A stretch of 64,000 bases of DNA from Fibrisoma montanum (GCF_003583365.1 NZ_QXED01000005.1:310001-374000); one strand, 5' to 3'. Positions 25,613-34,606 are shown, counted from the first letter of the stretch. Notes: generated by a model from the sequence alone, not told the origin. Numbers and translations are program-made.

Positions 25613-28300
25613 CTATTCGGTTCGCAAACTTTTCGCCGGATCCATCAGGGCGGCTTTCACGCTCTGGAAACTCACCGTTAGCAGCGCTATGCCCATCGCC
25701 AGCAGTCCCGCCAGGACAAATACCCACCAGGTGATGTCGGCTTTGTAGGCAAAATCCTGCAACCATTTGTCCGTCGCCCACCAGGCAACCGGCGAAGCAA
25801 TCAGGATGGCGATAAACACCAGCCTGATAAAATCAGCCGACAGCAGGGCGATGATGCTCGACACCGAAGCTCCCAGCACTTTCCGGACGCCAATCTCCTT
25901 GGTGCGCTGCTGGGCGGTGAAGGTAGCCAGACCGAACAGCCCCAGGCAGGAGATCAGAATGGCGATGGCCGTAGCGGTGTTGACGAGCCGGGCGGTTTTC
26001 TGCTCTTTTTCGTAAAACTGAGCGAGCGTATCGTCCATGAAGCTGTATTCAAATTTGGTGTCGGGATACACTTCCTGCCACAACTGCCTGATTTCGCCCA
26101 GTGTCATGTAAAATTGTTCGCCCTGCACATGGCTTAATTTGACGGCCAGGTCCCGGGCGTACGGCACGGTCGTAATGAAGGTCGGCGCAATTTTCTCGTG
26201 CATACTCTGCTGGTGAAAATCAGCGACTACGCCCACAATGGGGTACAGTTTATCCCGCCATTGCAATGACTTGTTCAATGCCTCGGCTGGTTGTTTGAAA
26301 CCCAGTGCTTTGACAAAACTCTCGTTGACGACCAACTCCCGGGAAGAGTCGCTTTTCACCAACGTCCGCCCGGCCAGCAGCTTCATCTCGTAGAACGGAA
26401 TGTAGTTTTCGTCCCCCATTTTATACGCGGCCTCGAGCGTCTGAACCGTCTTGCCTTTGTAGGTCACCTTGTCGAGGCCGTAGCTGATGCCCATTGGTTC
26501 CAGCACCTGCAGCGTAGCTTTCTGTACACCCGATAACTGCCGGACTTTATCGTACAGTACCGACAGCTTATTGCCGGCCCCTTTGGGCGGAGAAAGCACC
26601 AGAACGGCATCCGAACGAAACCCGAGGTCTTTGTTCCGCATGAAGTTCAGTTGCCGTCCTACGATGATCGTGCCGATGATGAACACCAGCGAGACCGTAA
26701 ACTGAAACACAATCAGTCCCTGACGCAACCGGCCTTTCTGATTACCCAGCAAGGCATTCTGGCCTTTGAGCGTAATGACCGGCCGATACGACGACAGGGC
26801 CAGCGAGGGGTACAGGCCGGCCATAATCATGGTCAGTATGGTCAATGCACCCAGAAATACCAGCACGCGAGGAGCCGTTGGGTTGATGTCAACGCCCGCC
26901 GGAATGAATGATTGGAACGAAGTCAGTATCGGTTTTACCAACAGTAGTGACGTCACTACCGCGAGGGCCGTAAGGATAAAGGTTTCGCTCATGAACTGGC
27001 CTATCAAACTCCTTCGGCTACTCCCCAGTACCTTGCGAATGCCGACCTCCTTAGCTCGCTCAACGGATTGGGCGGTCGACAAATTGATGAAGTTTATCGC
27101 TGCAATCAGCAGAATAAACACGGCCACGCCCATCAGGCCATAGAGGGTGGGTAAATGGGCTTTGCGGGCATAATTGTCGCCGTAATCGGCATTGAAATGC
27201 AGATCTGACAGAGGCTGCAGGTCAAGCTCAAAGTTGAAGTTTTTCGGGAAGTGTCTTTGGGCGAATTGCCGGAACGCCGGAGCAAACTGAGCCGTCGTCG
27301 CTCCTTCCGGGAGTTTGACGAATGCCTGCGAAGCTGACCAGATGTCGTTCCATTCGTCCAGGTTTATGCTCCGTTTCATTTGGGCACTGGCCCGAATGGT
27401 CGGGAATGAGATAAAGTCAGTAAAGGTCAGATCCGTTGACTGATCCCAGTCCTTCACAACGCCGGCAACGCTAACACGTATTGAATCCCAGTAGATTACC
27501 TCTTTGCCCAGGACCTGATCGGGAGGGAGGTCGCCAAAGTACGTACGCGCCTTTTTCTCCGACAACACCATTTTGAAAGGTTCACGTAGCGCTGTTTGGG
27601 GATTACCGGCCAGCCACTGGTACTTGAAAATGTCGAAGTACTGCGGCTCGACAATGATGATTTCGGCGTTGTCGACGCCATGTTTTCGCTGGTCAAATTG
27701 TTTCGGCTTTTCCCGGCCATTCGGAATCAGCACCTCCGATTCGATATTGTGAAATGCCGCTACCGTTTCGAACCCGGAAATCTCCTCCCGAACGGCTTTG
27801 GGTACCGCGTTCGGAACAAACCCCATCGGACTTTTTTCACCGGTGGTCGGGTTTGTAAACGTGCCTACCATCCGGTAGATGCGTTCACCATCGGGATGGA
27901 ACGTATCGAAACCCAATTCAAAGCTGGTGATGACGTAAATGACCAGACAGGCCGTTACGCCCAGCGTAAGCCCCGACAGGTTGATAAGCGTACTGGCCTT
28001 GTGTTTGGTCAGGTTGCGGTAAGCGATTTTAAGGTAATTCCGAAGCATGTCCATGTTGGTTGGGGTTGGATACGGGTTAGGTTGACGCTTAATGGCGAAC
28101 GGCTTGGTGATGAAACCCAGCACCTCCCAGACGTACTGGCGCCGGGCACTGCGCTCCCCGAACAGCGCCACGCGCCGGTGGAAGCGCTCATGCAGATCGC
28201 CCTGGACTTCTTCCAGCAGCTCAGGGGCGCAGCACCAGGCCAGCAGGCGCTCGGCGAGCAGGGGCGGGGTTGGGCGAGGAGGTTGGGGCATGGGGTTCAT
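25613..28300 (-). CDS. FtsX/MacB-type permease with prefix domain, subtype 2 (array 2)
   Basis: 895 residues from ATG 28300 (MNPMPQPPRPTPPLLAERLL). An upstream in-frame ATG at 28354 would add 18 Pro-rich residues read from the palindromic spacer; I reject it because all paralogues start at the MNP position. The prefix differs from array 1: LLAWCCAPELLEEVQGDLHE and RRQYVWEVLGFITKPFAIKR. Core from Met LRNYLKIAYRNLTKHKAS; first unit ends ERAKEVGIRKVLGSS, second QQRTKEIGVRKVLGAS; tail MDPAKSLRTE. No ATPase domain. Confidence 0.9.
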   Translation of the reverse strand: MNPMPQPPRPTPPLLAERLLAWCCAPELLEEVQGDLHERFHRRVALFGERSARRQYVWEVLGFITKPFAIKRQPNPYPTPTNMDMLRNYLKIAYRNLTKHKASTLINLSGLTLGVTACLVIYVITSFELGFDTFHPDGERIYRMVGTFTNPTTGEKSPMGFVPNAVPKAVREEISGFETVAAFHNIESEVLIPNGREKPKQFDQRKHGVDNAEIIIVEPQYFDIFKYQWLAGNPQTALREPFKMVLSEKKARTYFGDLPPDQVLGKEVIYWDSIRVSVAGVVKDWDQSTDLTFTDFISFPTIRASAQMKRSINLDEWNDIWSASQAFVKLPEGATTAQFAPAFRQFAQRHFPKNFNFELDLQPLSDLHFNADYGDNYARKAHLPTLYGLMGVAVFILLIAAINFINLSTAQSVERAKEVGIRKVLGSSRRSLIGQFMSETFILTALAVVTSLLLVKPILTSFQSFIPAGVDINPTAPRVLVFLGALTILTMIMAGLYPSLALSSYRPVITLKGQNALLGNQKGRLRQGLIVFQFTVSLVFIIGTIIVGRQLNFMRNKDLGFRSDAVLVLSPPKGAGNKLSVLYDKVRQLSGVQKATLQVLEPMGISYGLDKVTYKGKTVQTLEAAYKMGDENYIPFYEMKLLAGRTLVKSDSSRELVVNESFVKALGFKQPAEALNKSLQWRDKLYPIVGVVADFHQQSMHEKIAPTFITTVPYARDLAVKLSHVQGEQFYMTLGEIRQLWQEVYPDTKFEYSFMDDTLAQFYEKEQKTARLVNTATAIAILISCLGLFGLATFTAQQRTKEIGVRKVLGASVSSIIALLSADFIRLVFIAILIASPVAWWATDKWLQDFAYKADITWWVFVLAGLLAMGIALLTVSFQSVKAALMDPAKSLRTE

Positions 28301-28392
28301 GGGCGTGGGGCGTGGGGCAGAGGGCTTGGGGCGTGGGGCAGGGTGTTGGGCCATCCTTTACCCCACGCCCCCAGCCCCACGCCCCCAGCGGT
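28301..28392. repeat. Array spacer palindrome 6 (array 2)
   Basis: G-rich units related to GGGCTTGGGGCGTGGGGC are repeated in tandem and face ACCCCACGCCCCCAGCCCC. This is the same family as the spacers of array 1, so the element is shared between two separate operons. Confidence 0.7.
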
Positions 28393-31041
28393 TCATTCAC
28401 TACGTAACGACTTGACGGGGTTCATCAGCGCGGCCCGGATACTTTGAAAGCTGATCGTCAGCAAAGCGATTACGACCGCCAGTATGCCTGCTGCGGCAAA
28501 CACCCACCACTCGACACCGATCTTGTACTCGAAGTTCTGCATCCATCTGTTCATGGCGTACCAGGCCAGGGGGGAGGCAATCAGGATCGCAATCAGCACC
28601 AGCTTCAGGAAGTCGGCCGACAGCAGCGTGATGATGTTGGTGACGGTAGCCCCCAGGACTTTGCGGACCCCGATCTCTTTAGTACGCTGCTCGGCGGTGA
28701 AGGCGGCTAAGCCAAACAGGCCTAAGCAGGAGATGAAGATGGCCAGAAAGGCAAAGTAATTGGCCAGACTTCCCACAACCGTTTCGCTTTTATAAAGATT
28801 AGTGTACTCTTCATCAGCGAAGCGGTAGGCAAACGGAAATTTCGGGTTCATCTGCTTCCATACGCGTTCGATGCTCGCCAGGGCCTGTTGCGTCTGGCCG
28901 GACTGCGTCCGAATCATAAAGTTTTGCGAGCTCGGCTCGGTGCTCAATCGAAAGATCAACGGCGCGATTGGCGTGTGCAGCGACTGGAAATGAAAATCTT
29001 CAATGACGCCGATAATCTTGCCGGGTCTTCCCCACATGGTCAGCGGCTGCCCCACCGGATCTTTGTAGCCAATGCGCCGGGCGGCTGTCTGATTGATCAG
29101 GTAATTGGTTGTGTCGGTGCTGAATGCAGGCGAAAAATCACGCCCGCTTATCTTCAACTGCATCGTTCTGGCAACGTCGTAGCCAACGGAGGTTTGCGTA
29201 AATTCGATGAGTACGTTCGGGTCTTTGCCCGGCCAGTTGACGCCCCCCGTGCTGCTGCCGATGTTGTGGGGCGCTTCCTGTATGGACGATACCGAGGCTA
29301 TGCCGGGCAGTCGCAGCAGTTCGTCGCGAAAGGTTTTGTAGGCCGATTGGGTAGCCAGGTCGCCTTCAACCGGTACGTACAGCAGATTCTCGCGGTCGTA
29401 GCCGAGGTTTTTGGTCTGTATAAAATTCACCTGCCGATACACCACAATCGTGCCGATAATCAGCAGTGTTGACAGCACAAACTGGAACACCACCAGACCC
29501 TGCCGGAAGAGCCGCGCACCGGAACCAAACTTCAACGCTCCCTTCAACACCCGAACCGGATTCAGCGACGACAGGAACAAGGCCGGATAACTACCCGCCA
29601 GCAGGCCCGTCACGACGGTGATACCACCCAGCATCAACCAGAATCGAACGTCTGTGATTTGTAGGCTGATGTGTTTGCCAGTCAGCGAATTGAACGACGG
29701 CAGGATAAGGTAAATGAACCCAAGGCCAATCAACAGGGCCAGCGACGTAAGCAACAGCGCTTCGCCGATGAACTGCCCCACCAGTAAACTCCGCATGGCA
29801 CCGACCACCTTCCGAACGCCCACTTCCCGGGCCCGTTTGACCGACCGCGCCGTGGCTAAGTTCATGAAGTTGATGCAGGCAATCAGTAGCAGAAAAGCGG
29901 CTACGATACCGAACAGACGAACGTATTCAATGCGGCCGCCATCCTGCTGTCCGTTCTTGAAGTTTGAATATAAATAAGCGTCGGGCAGGGCGTGCAAAAA
30001 GAGTTCGGCGTCGAAACTGCGGCCCATTTCTTTGTTGTATTTTCTTAAGAAGGGTTTCAGTTTCGCGTTGAGAGCGGCAACGTTGGCATCCGGGCGAACC
30101 TGAATCCGGGTGTGCGGACCGTTGTTACCCCACTCCTTCATCCACGGGTTTCGCGTGATGCAATCCTGCCAGTTGAGCAGGAAGTCGTACGTATCGGATG
30201 AGTTTGCGGGTAAGTTCTCGAATACGGCCGTGACCTGATAATCCGTTTTGTTGTCGATGCGGATGCTCTTGCCAAGTGCCGACGTCGGTTCGCCAAAGTA
30301 GAATTCGGCTACTTTTCTGGAAATAGCCAGACTATTCGGCGTACTGAGTGCCGTTGCGGGCGTACCGGCCAGCAGCGGTATGCTGAACATCTTAAACCAA
30401 TCGGCTCCGGCCCAGTGACCACTTTCCTTGTTGATTTTGTCGCCCACGGCGAATGTCATCCGGGCGTCCCAGCCAGTGTATCCCGCGGCATGAACAATTT
30501 CAGGAAACTGTTTCTTTAGTTCATCGGGCAGTACACCCGGCGTAAAACGACCCGTTTCTACTTTACCGTCGTACGACTGCCGCTGCATGACGTGGTACAA
30601 CTGCGGCCCGTTGGCGTGGTAACTATCGACGCTCAATTCGTCCTGAATCCAAAGAAGAATCAGCAGGCTGCAAGCCATACCCAGGGCAAGCCCCAGAATG
30701 TTAATGGCCGAAAAGGTTTTGTTGTGGGCGATGTTGCGCCAGGCAATCTTGACATAATTACGAATCATAGCTGGGTGTACTAAAATAGGTGATGGTAACG
30801 TATCGATATCTTGTTGAGCCGATCTACGCTTAATGGCGAACGGCTTGGTGATGAAACCCAGCACCTCCCAGACGTACTGGCGCCGGGCACTGCGCTCCCC
30901 GAACAGCGCCAGGCGCCGGTGGAAGCGCTCATGCAGATCGCCCTGGACTTCTTCCAGCAGCTCAGGGGCGCAGCACCAGGCCAGCAGGCGCTCGGCGAGC
31001 AGGGGCGGGGTTGGGCGAGGAGGTTGGGGCATGAGGTTCAT
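28393..31041 (-). CDS. FtsX/MacB-type permease with prefix domain, subtype 2 (array 2, first permease)
   Basis: 882 residues. Prefix of subtype 2 (PPLLAERLLAWCCAPELLEE), nearly identical to the downstream neighbour, then core IRNYVKIAWRNIAHNKTFS, TM1, periplasmic domain 1 (ATALSTPNSLAISRKVAEFY), three TM helices after RAREVGVRKVVGA, and a second unit ending EQRTKEIGVRKVLGAT and MNPVKSLRSE. It lies 89 bp downstream of the second PadR gene with a palindromic spacer between. No nucleotide-binding partner is seen. Confidence 0.9.
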   Translation of the reverse strand: MNLMPQPPRPTPPLLAERLLAWCCAPELLEEVQGDLHERFHRRLALFGERSARRQYVWEVLGFITKPFAIKRRSAQQDIDTLPSPILVHPAMIRNYVKIAWRNIAHNKTFSAINILGLALGMACSLLILLWIQDELSVDSYHANGPQLYHVMQRQSYDGKVETGRFTPGVLPDELKKQFPEIVHAAGYTGWDARMTFAVGDKINKESGHWAGADWFKMFSIPLLAGTPATALSTPNSLAISRKVAEFYFGEPTSALGKSIRIDNKTDYQVTAVFENLPANSSDTYDFLLNWQDCITRNPWMKEWGNNGPHTRIQVRPDANVAALNAKLKPFLRKYNKEMGRSFDAELFLHALPDAYLYSNFKNGQQDGGRIEYVRLFGIVAAFLLLIACINFMNLATARSVKRAREVGVRKVVGAMRSLLVGQFIGEALLLTSLALLIGLGFIYLILPSFNSLTGKHISLQITDVRFWLMLGGITVVTGLLAGSYPALFLSSLNPVRVLKGALKFGSGARLFRQGLVVFQFVLSTLLIIGTIVVYRQVNFIQTKNLGYDRENLLYVPVEGDLATQSAYKTFRDELLRLPGIASVSSIQEAPHNIGSSTGGVNWPGKDPNVLIEFTQTSVGYDVARTMQLKISGRDFSPAFSTDTTNYLINQTAARRIGYKDPVGQPLTMWGRPGKIIGVIEDFHFQSLHTPIAPLIFRLSTEPSSQNFMIRTQSGQTQQALASIERVWKQMNPKFPFAYRFADEEYTNLYKSETVVGSLANYFAFLAIFISCLGLFGLAAFTAEQRTKEIGVRKVLGATVTNIITLLSADFLKLVLIAILIASPLAWYAMNRWMQNFEYKIGVEWWVFAAAGILAVVIALLTISFQSIRAALMNPVKSLRSE

Positions 31042-31130
31042 GGGCTGGGGGCAGAGGGCTTGGGGCGGAGGGCGTGGGGGGTAGGGCGTAGTACTTTACC
31101 CCATGCCCCACGCCCCCAGCCCCACGCGAT
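31042..31130. repeat. Array spacer palindrome 7 (PadR-permease gap)
   Basis: GGGCTGGGGGCAGAGGGC and related G-rich units face CCCCACGCCCCCAGCCCC. Here the element separates the regulator from the permease rather than two permeases. Confidence 0.65.
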
Positions 31131-31469
31131 TCATATACTGATGGCCGGTAGCGTGTTGGGTAGAATCGAATTCCAGAGTTGCTCCCGTACCGCCCGGATG
31201 TCGTGGAGGGCCCGACTGCCCAGTACGGTTACCGTAAACAGGCGTTTGCGCCGACCCCCGCGCTCGGCGGTAGCATCACCCATCCGCGACGAAAGCATAC
31301 CTTTTTCTTCCAGCCGGTGCAGGGCTGCGTGAACGGCGCTGATGCTGACCGATCGGCCGGTTTGCTGCTCCAGCTCGTCGGTGATCGCCACGCCGTAGGC
31401 TCCGCTGCCGAGCACCGCAACGGTGAGCAGCACGATCTCTTCAAACTCCCCCAGATAGGATCGTTTCAT
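31131..31469 (-). CDS. PadR-family transcriptional regulator heading array 2
   Basis: 112 residues, clearly homologous along its length to the PadR protein at 21.7 kb: LGEFEEIVLLTVAVLGSGAY, VSISAVHAALHRLEEKGMLS and the wing RRKRLFTVTVLG. Likely a repressor of its own operon with two permeases. The recognition helix differs from the other PadR (SISAVHAALHRLEEKG versus RLNQVHAALHRLQEKG), so the two may read different or overlapping sites. Confidence 0.9.
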   Translation of the reverse strand: MKRSYLGEFEEIVLLTVAVLGSGAYGVAITDELEQQTGRSVSISAVHAALHRLEEKGMLSSRMGDATAERGGRRKRLFTVTVLGSRALHDIRAVREQLWNSILPNTLPAISI

Positions 31470-31617
31470 AGATAAGAGGGTTATTTCAACTTTAGTAGAA
31501 CAAATGCCTTGCCAAAAGCCAGAATACGCGTTTCTGGCTTAAATTCTGGCTTTTTGTGCGAATTGGTCTGTCCGAAAACGTACACTTCCTGTCCGAACGT
31601 GAACGAACCCAACCCCG
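31470..31617. promoter_or_regulatory. Promoter/operator region of PadR array 2
   Basis: Contains CAAATGCCTTGCCAA starting 32 bp upstream of PadR (31501), and AAACGTACACTTC near 31576 flanked by two TGTCCG sites. Both blocks match the region upstream of the first PadR gene. The stretch also holds the 3' border of the neighbouring minus-strand gene. Confidence 0.45.
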
Positions 31618-32322
31618 TTAGCGGATCTCGTCGAGCCGGTAGGGTACCGAACCCCGGCCGATAGTTAGCCGATACGTTCGGGTCTGTTGTTTGGTAGCGA
31701 TCATGAACCGGAAAGTCCCCTCGGGCAAATGACTCACGTCGATAGCCCGCTTGTAGGCCGGGAGCGAACTGATATCCCGGTAGATTGGATTGAACGAGCT
31801 ATCGTCGATGGATATAAAGACCCGGTCCTGCCCGGGATTCAGAAAAATGACGCGAAGTTTTCCCTCGCTGTTGACTAGTGGCTGGCTTACGAATCGATTC
31901 GTCCCGTCGGGGCTGACCGTCGTTTCGTCGCGCAGCGTACTGGGGCGCAGGAACGCGTTGATGGGCAGGCGTTCGTTATCGGCCAGCAGTTCATGCGTTT
32001 TCATGTGCGGTGACAGAAGCTGGTTATTCACCAGGCGGTTCAGCATGGAATCAAACAGGCGGATAGTCCGCTTTCTGAGCTTTACGTACCGGCCGCTGAG
32101 CGTCTCCTGATAAATCAAGTGGCGGTCGCGGTCATAGAACCGGATCATTGTGCTGCGGCTGGCGTAGTCGGTGTGCAGGCGCCAGTAGCCGTTCGAAGAA
32201 TCGGCCGGATAGGCATAATGAGCATTGGGTGTCTGGCCAATAGCTGCTGTTGGCAACGCAGACAAAACAAAAGCGAGGAGCCGGAGCCGGGCTGCGTTGG
32301 CGATGGAGTAGTAGCGCTTCAT
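31618..32322 (-). CDS. Secreted protein of unknown function
   Basis: 234 residues with a signal peptide (LLAFVLSALPTAAIG, cleavage near residue 30). The C-terminal ~80 residues (LRVIFLNPGQDRVFISIDDS, then LPEGTFRFMIATKQQTRTYR) resemble the short Ig-like or sorting-type beta domains of Bacteroidota secreted proteins, but I cannot assign a family. The middle holds charged helices without catalytic motifs. It is the last minus-strand host gene before the prophage. Periplasmic or surface location is inferred from the signal peptide only. Confidence 0.6.
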   Translation of the reverse strand: MKRYYSIANAARLRLLAFVLSALPTAAIGQTPNAHYAYPADSSNGYWRLHTDYASRSTMIRFYDRDRHLIYQETLSGRYVKLRKRTIRLFDSMLNRLVNNQLLSPHMKTHELLADNERLPINAFLRPSTLRDETTVSPDGTNRFVSQPLVNSEGKLRVIFLNPGQDRVFISIDDSSFNPIYRDISSLPAYKRAIDVSHLPEGTFRFMIATKQQTRTYRLTIGRGSVPYRLDEIR

Positions 32323-32653
32323 TAGCTTTATTAGTAGTTGTTGGTTGTTTGGATAATAGCCTGCCGGGCCCGAAAGCGCCGATGCCGCCGGGATCTGAAC
32401 GTAATGAACGCGATGGAAGAGAGGTTAGAAAGGTAGACTTCGTTTGTCTCCGGACGCTACTCGGCCCTGAATGAGACGTAGTTTGACAGGTGTTGTCAAC
32501 TGCCCGAAAGATGCAGGTTTGAGCGCCAGGGTTGCATGAGCAGCTGCCTGAATTCTGTTAAAATTGATAAATAGGTCCGCAGGTCGGTCCGGCAAAACGG
32601 TTACCTTCGCAGTAGAATGGTTAAAACGCACCATTCCCGTTTGTTTTACACGC
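32323..32653 (+). promoter_or_regulatory. 331-bp intergenic region with a candidate -7 box
   Basis: No gene is supported here. TACCTTCG (32602-32609) matches the Bacteroidota -7 consensus TAnnTTTG at 7 of 8 positions, 45 bp before the start of the TrpF-like gene. No convincing -33 TTTG box stands at the usual distance. I see nothing else in the region. Confidence 0.35.
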
Positions 32654-33274
32654 ATGGCCCTTCAGACAATCGTAAAAATTTCTAACGTTACCAATTTAAG
32701 CGATGCCCGCTACTGCGCCGGCATGGGCGTTGACATGCTCGGCTTTTCGATGGACGACGACACGCCGGAGTACGTTGAGCCCAAAAAATTCGAAGAGATC
32801 CGTTCGTGGGTAGCGGGTGTGAAAATTGTTGGCGAAACCACGGCTACGGATACCGAACACATCGAGCGGCTGCTCGATACTTACCAGCCCGACGTATTGC
32901 AGGTCGATGAAGCTGCGCTCCTGCCGTTTCTCAGCACATTTGGCAAACCCCTCATCCTCCGCGTTGACCTGTCGCAGTTTACCCTTGATCAGTTGGAAAC
33001 GCTGTTCCAGACCAGCAGCGCCGGGGCTGATTTCGTGCTGCTCGAAAGCCGTGCGCCCCTCCACATCGACGACGATCTGAAGAATACGCTCCAGCCGTTA
33101 GCCGTTCGCTATCCGGTTCTGCTCGGAACGGGTATCTCGGCTCAGAACGTCCATGAGCTCCTGGCCGAATTACCCGTTCAGGGCATTGCCCTCAGCGGGG
33201 GCGAAGAAGAGCGGCCCGGTAACAAGGAGTTTGGCGAACTGATGGATATTCTCGAAGCCATTGAAGTAGAGTAG
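32654..33274 (+). CDS. TrpF-like TIM-barrel protein lacking the catalytic cysteine
   Basis: 206 residues from ATG 32654. The frame is open upstream to 32564, but that extension has no family similarity. The opening IVKISNVTNLSDARYCAGMG aligns with phosphoribosylanthranilate isomerases (KICGLT..eDA..a...GaD.lGF), and the end LSGGEEERPGNKE with the phosphate-binding DVSSGVE..PG.KD. The catalytic Cys of the KICG motif is replaced (KISN). It therefore keeps the phosphate-binding end but probably not isomerase activity. Tryptophan pathway membership is uncertain, and no trp gene is next to it. Confidence 0.65.
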   Translation: MALQTIVKISNVTNLSDARYCAGMGVDMLGFSMDDDTPEYVEPKKFEEIRSWVAGVKIVGETTATDTEHIERLLDTYQPDVLQVDEAALLPFLSTFGKPLILRVDLSQFTLDQLETLFQTSSAGADFVLLESRAPLHIDDDLKNTLQPLAVRYPVLLGTGISAQNVHELLAELPVQGIALSGGEEERPGNKEFGELMDILEAIEVE

Positions 33275-33613
33275 GCCAGAGAGTTTAGGGTAAACGCAAA
33301 CCGGCCCCGTGTATTAGGGGTAGCACCAAAAAGAAAGAATGGTTTTTTTATTTTTTGCCCGAATTGCGCAAACAAATCTGATAATCAGCATGTTATGAAG
33401 CAGGTTTGAAGGCTGGGCAAAATGCACCAAAAGTTAATTTTGGATCGGGCTTAAACTGGAGTTGCAGCATCAGGCTGACCAGGCGCTCAAATACGGGGAA
33501 AACTTGAATCGGATTGGAGGGATTGAGCGTATAAGAGCAATAATCTACTGAAATGGACGGATAACCGGGGAACTGGCTATCTTTACTATTAATACAAGTT
33601 ACGGTGGGTATTG
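33275..33613. other. Intergenic region at the host-prophage border
   Basis: About 340 bp without a supported gene on either strand. It is AT-rich in places (33340-33355), without clear repeats. The left prophage end may lie here or in the ~60 bp after the following terminator. I could not identify a target-site duplication because the right end is outside the window. Confidence 0.4.
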
Positions 33614-33645
33614 AAAGCCGTCTTCGCGATGAAAGACGGCTTTTT
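33614..33645. terminator. Rho-independent terminator, bidirectional
   Basis: AAAGCCGTCTT (33614-33624) pairs with AAGACGGCTTT (33633-33643) around an 8-nt loop and is followed by T-rich sequence. On the minus strand the stem also ends in a U-run. Confidence 0.85.
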
Positions 33646-33709
33646 CGTTCATCACAACGAAATAAACCTATAGTGGTTAAATAAGGCTAAAAACGGCGTT
33701 AAATACCGC

Positions 33710-34090
33710 TTAATTCAGCACATTTTGGGCTAATACCCTCTGAACGTCGTAGATATTAACCTGCTTATTAAACTTCTTCTGGATGCTCGGAGCTGATTCG
33801 CCAGAAATCCAGATTTTAAGCTCTGCATCAAGATCGAAGTCGCCAACGGTTTCTATACTGAACCGCGAAATGCTCTTGTAAGCGATGGATAGGTAGTCAA
33901 TTTTGCGGCCTGTAAGCCCTTGCTTGTCCACCAGGATCAGCCGTTTGTTCGTGAACATAAAAACGTCACGGATCAGCTTAAATCCAATCTCAATGCGTTC
34001 ACCATCAGCCAGAAGACGGCCATAATCTTTGTTCAATTCATCGGACGATACTGCGCCCGCGTTACCAAGTAGTGAGGATAGAAATCCCAT
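33710..34090 (-). CDS. Bacterial PH-domain protein
   Basis: 126 residues matching the bacterial pleckstrin-homology fold: beta-rich, with RLLADGERIEIGFKLIRDVF, MFTNKRLILVDKQGLTGRK and SISRFSIETVG, ending in a helix. Family members are small cytoplasmic proteins of unknown role. The gene lies at the left edge of the prophage, downstream of iterons and a TTTAAA doublet (34104-34195), so it is probably phage cargo under its own control. Confidence 0.75.
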   Translation of the reverse strand: MGFLSSLLGNAGAVSSDELNKDYGRLLADGERIEIGFKLIRDVFMFTNKRLILVDKQGLTGRKIDYLSIAYKSISRFSIETVGDFDLDAELKIWISGESAPSIQKKFNKQVNIYDVQRVLAQNVLN

Positions 34091-34103
34091 AAATCTGAAA
34101 TAA

Positions 34104-34195
34104 AGGTTTAAAAATTGGTTTAAATAGGCTGAATTGTATACCTAATCTTGACATTACAAATTAGGTATACAATTAGGTATACAATTAGGTATACA
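34104..34195. repeat. 12-bp iterons (3 direct, 1 inverted) plus TTTAAA doublet
   Basis: ATTAGGTATACA occurs three times back to back at 34160-34171, 34172-34183 and 34184-34195. The complement TGTATACCTAAT stands at 34135-34146. A pair of TTTAAA motifs lies at 34104-34127. The block sits upstream of the PH-domain gene and may bind a repressor or the transposase. Confidence 0.85.
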
Positions 34196-34207
34196 CCTGA
34201 AATTAGA

Positions 34208-34606
34208 TTAGTCCAACTGAACAGGTATGCCGTCTGCTTCGACTAAAAGCCTGCGATTTCGAGCAACACCCGTTTCTTCCCAGTACTTCGTGAAGCTGTT
34301 GGCAGCGACGGCAAGTTGGTATGCCTGGTCGCTGGTAAGAAGTCTTTGCGTTTCGACAATGAGGGTGAATTCGCGCTTGCCTAATTCGTCAGGTAGAATC
34401 CCTACTAAGTCGTCTGCTTGTTCGTTGCCAATGAAATAATGATACTCTGGAGCCTGGAGCCGGAAGGCACTGGCAAAGTGAGCAAAGCAGGGTGTCTTAC
34501 GTTGTAGATAGGCTTGGAAATCGGACGGCTTTGCGTCTACTGAGACCTCAAAACGAACTTTACAGGTTACATTATCGAGTGTACCAACAGTAATTGTTTT
34601 ACTCAT
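34208..34606 (-). CDS. Hypothetical protein near the prophage left end
   Basis: 132 residues, soluble, mixed alpha/beta, no signal peptide. I do not recognise a family. Visible segments: an N-terminal beta pair (VGTLDNVTCKVRFEVSVDAK), an aromatic-rich centre (APEYHYFIGNEQADD) and a C-terminal helix (DQAYQLAVAANSFTKYW). It is read in the same direction as the repressor and the PH-domain gene and may form a lysogeny-expressed group with them. Confidence 0.6.
   Translation of the reverse strand: MSKTITVGTLDNVTCKVRFEVSVDAKPSDFQAYLQRKTPCFAHFASAFRLQAPEYHYFIGNEQADDLVGILPDELGKREFTLIVETQRLLTSDQAYQLAVAANSFTKYWEETGVARNRRLLVEADGIPVQLD

Noticed and set aside
28301-28354. Longer N-terminus for the permease at 25.6 kb (start at 28354).
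   Set aside because: The extra 18 residues are translated palindromic spacer. All paralogues begin at the MNP position, here ATG 28300.
34160-34195. Tandem repeats considered as a CRISPR array.
   Set aside because: Units are 12 bp with no spacers and no cas genes are present.
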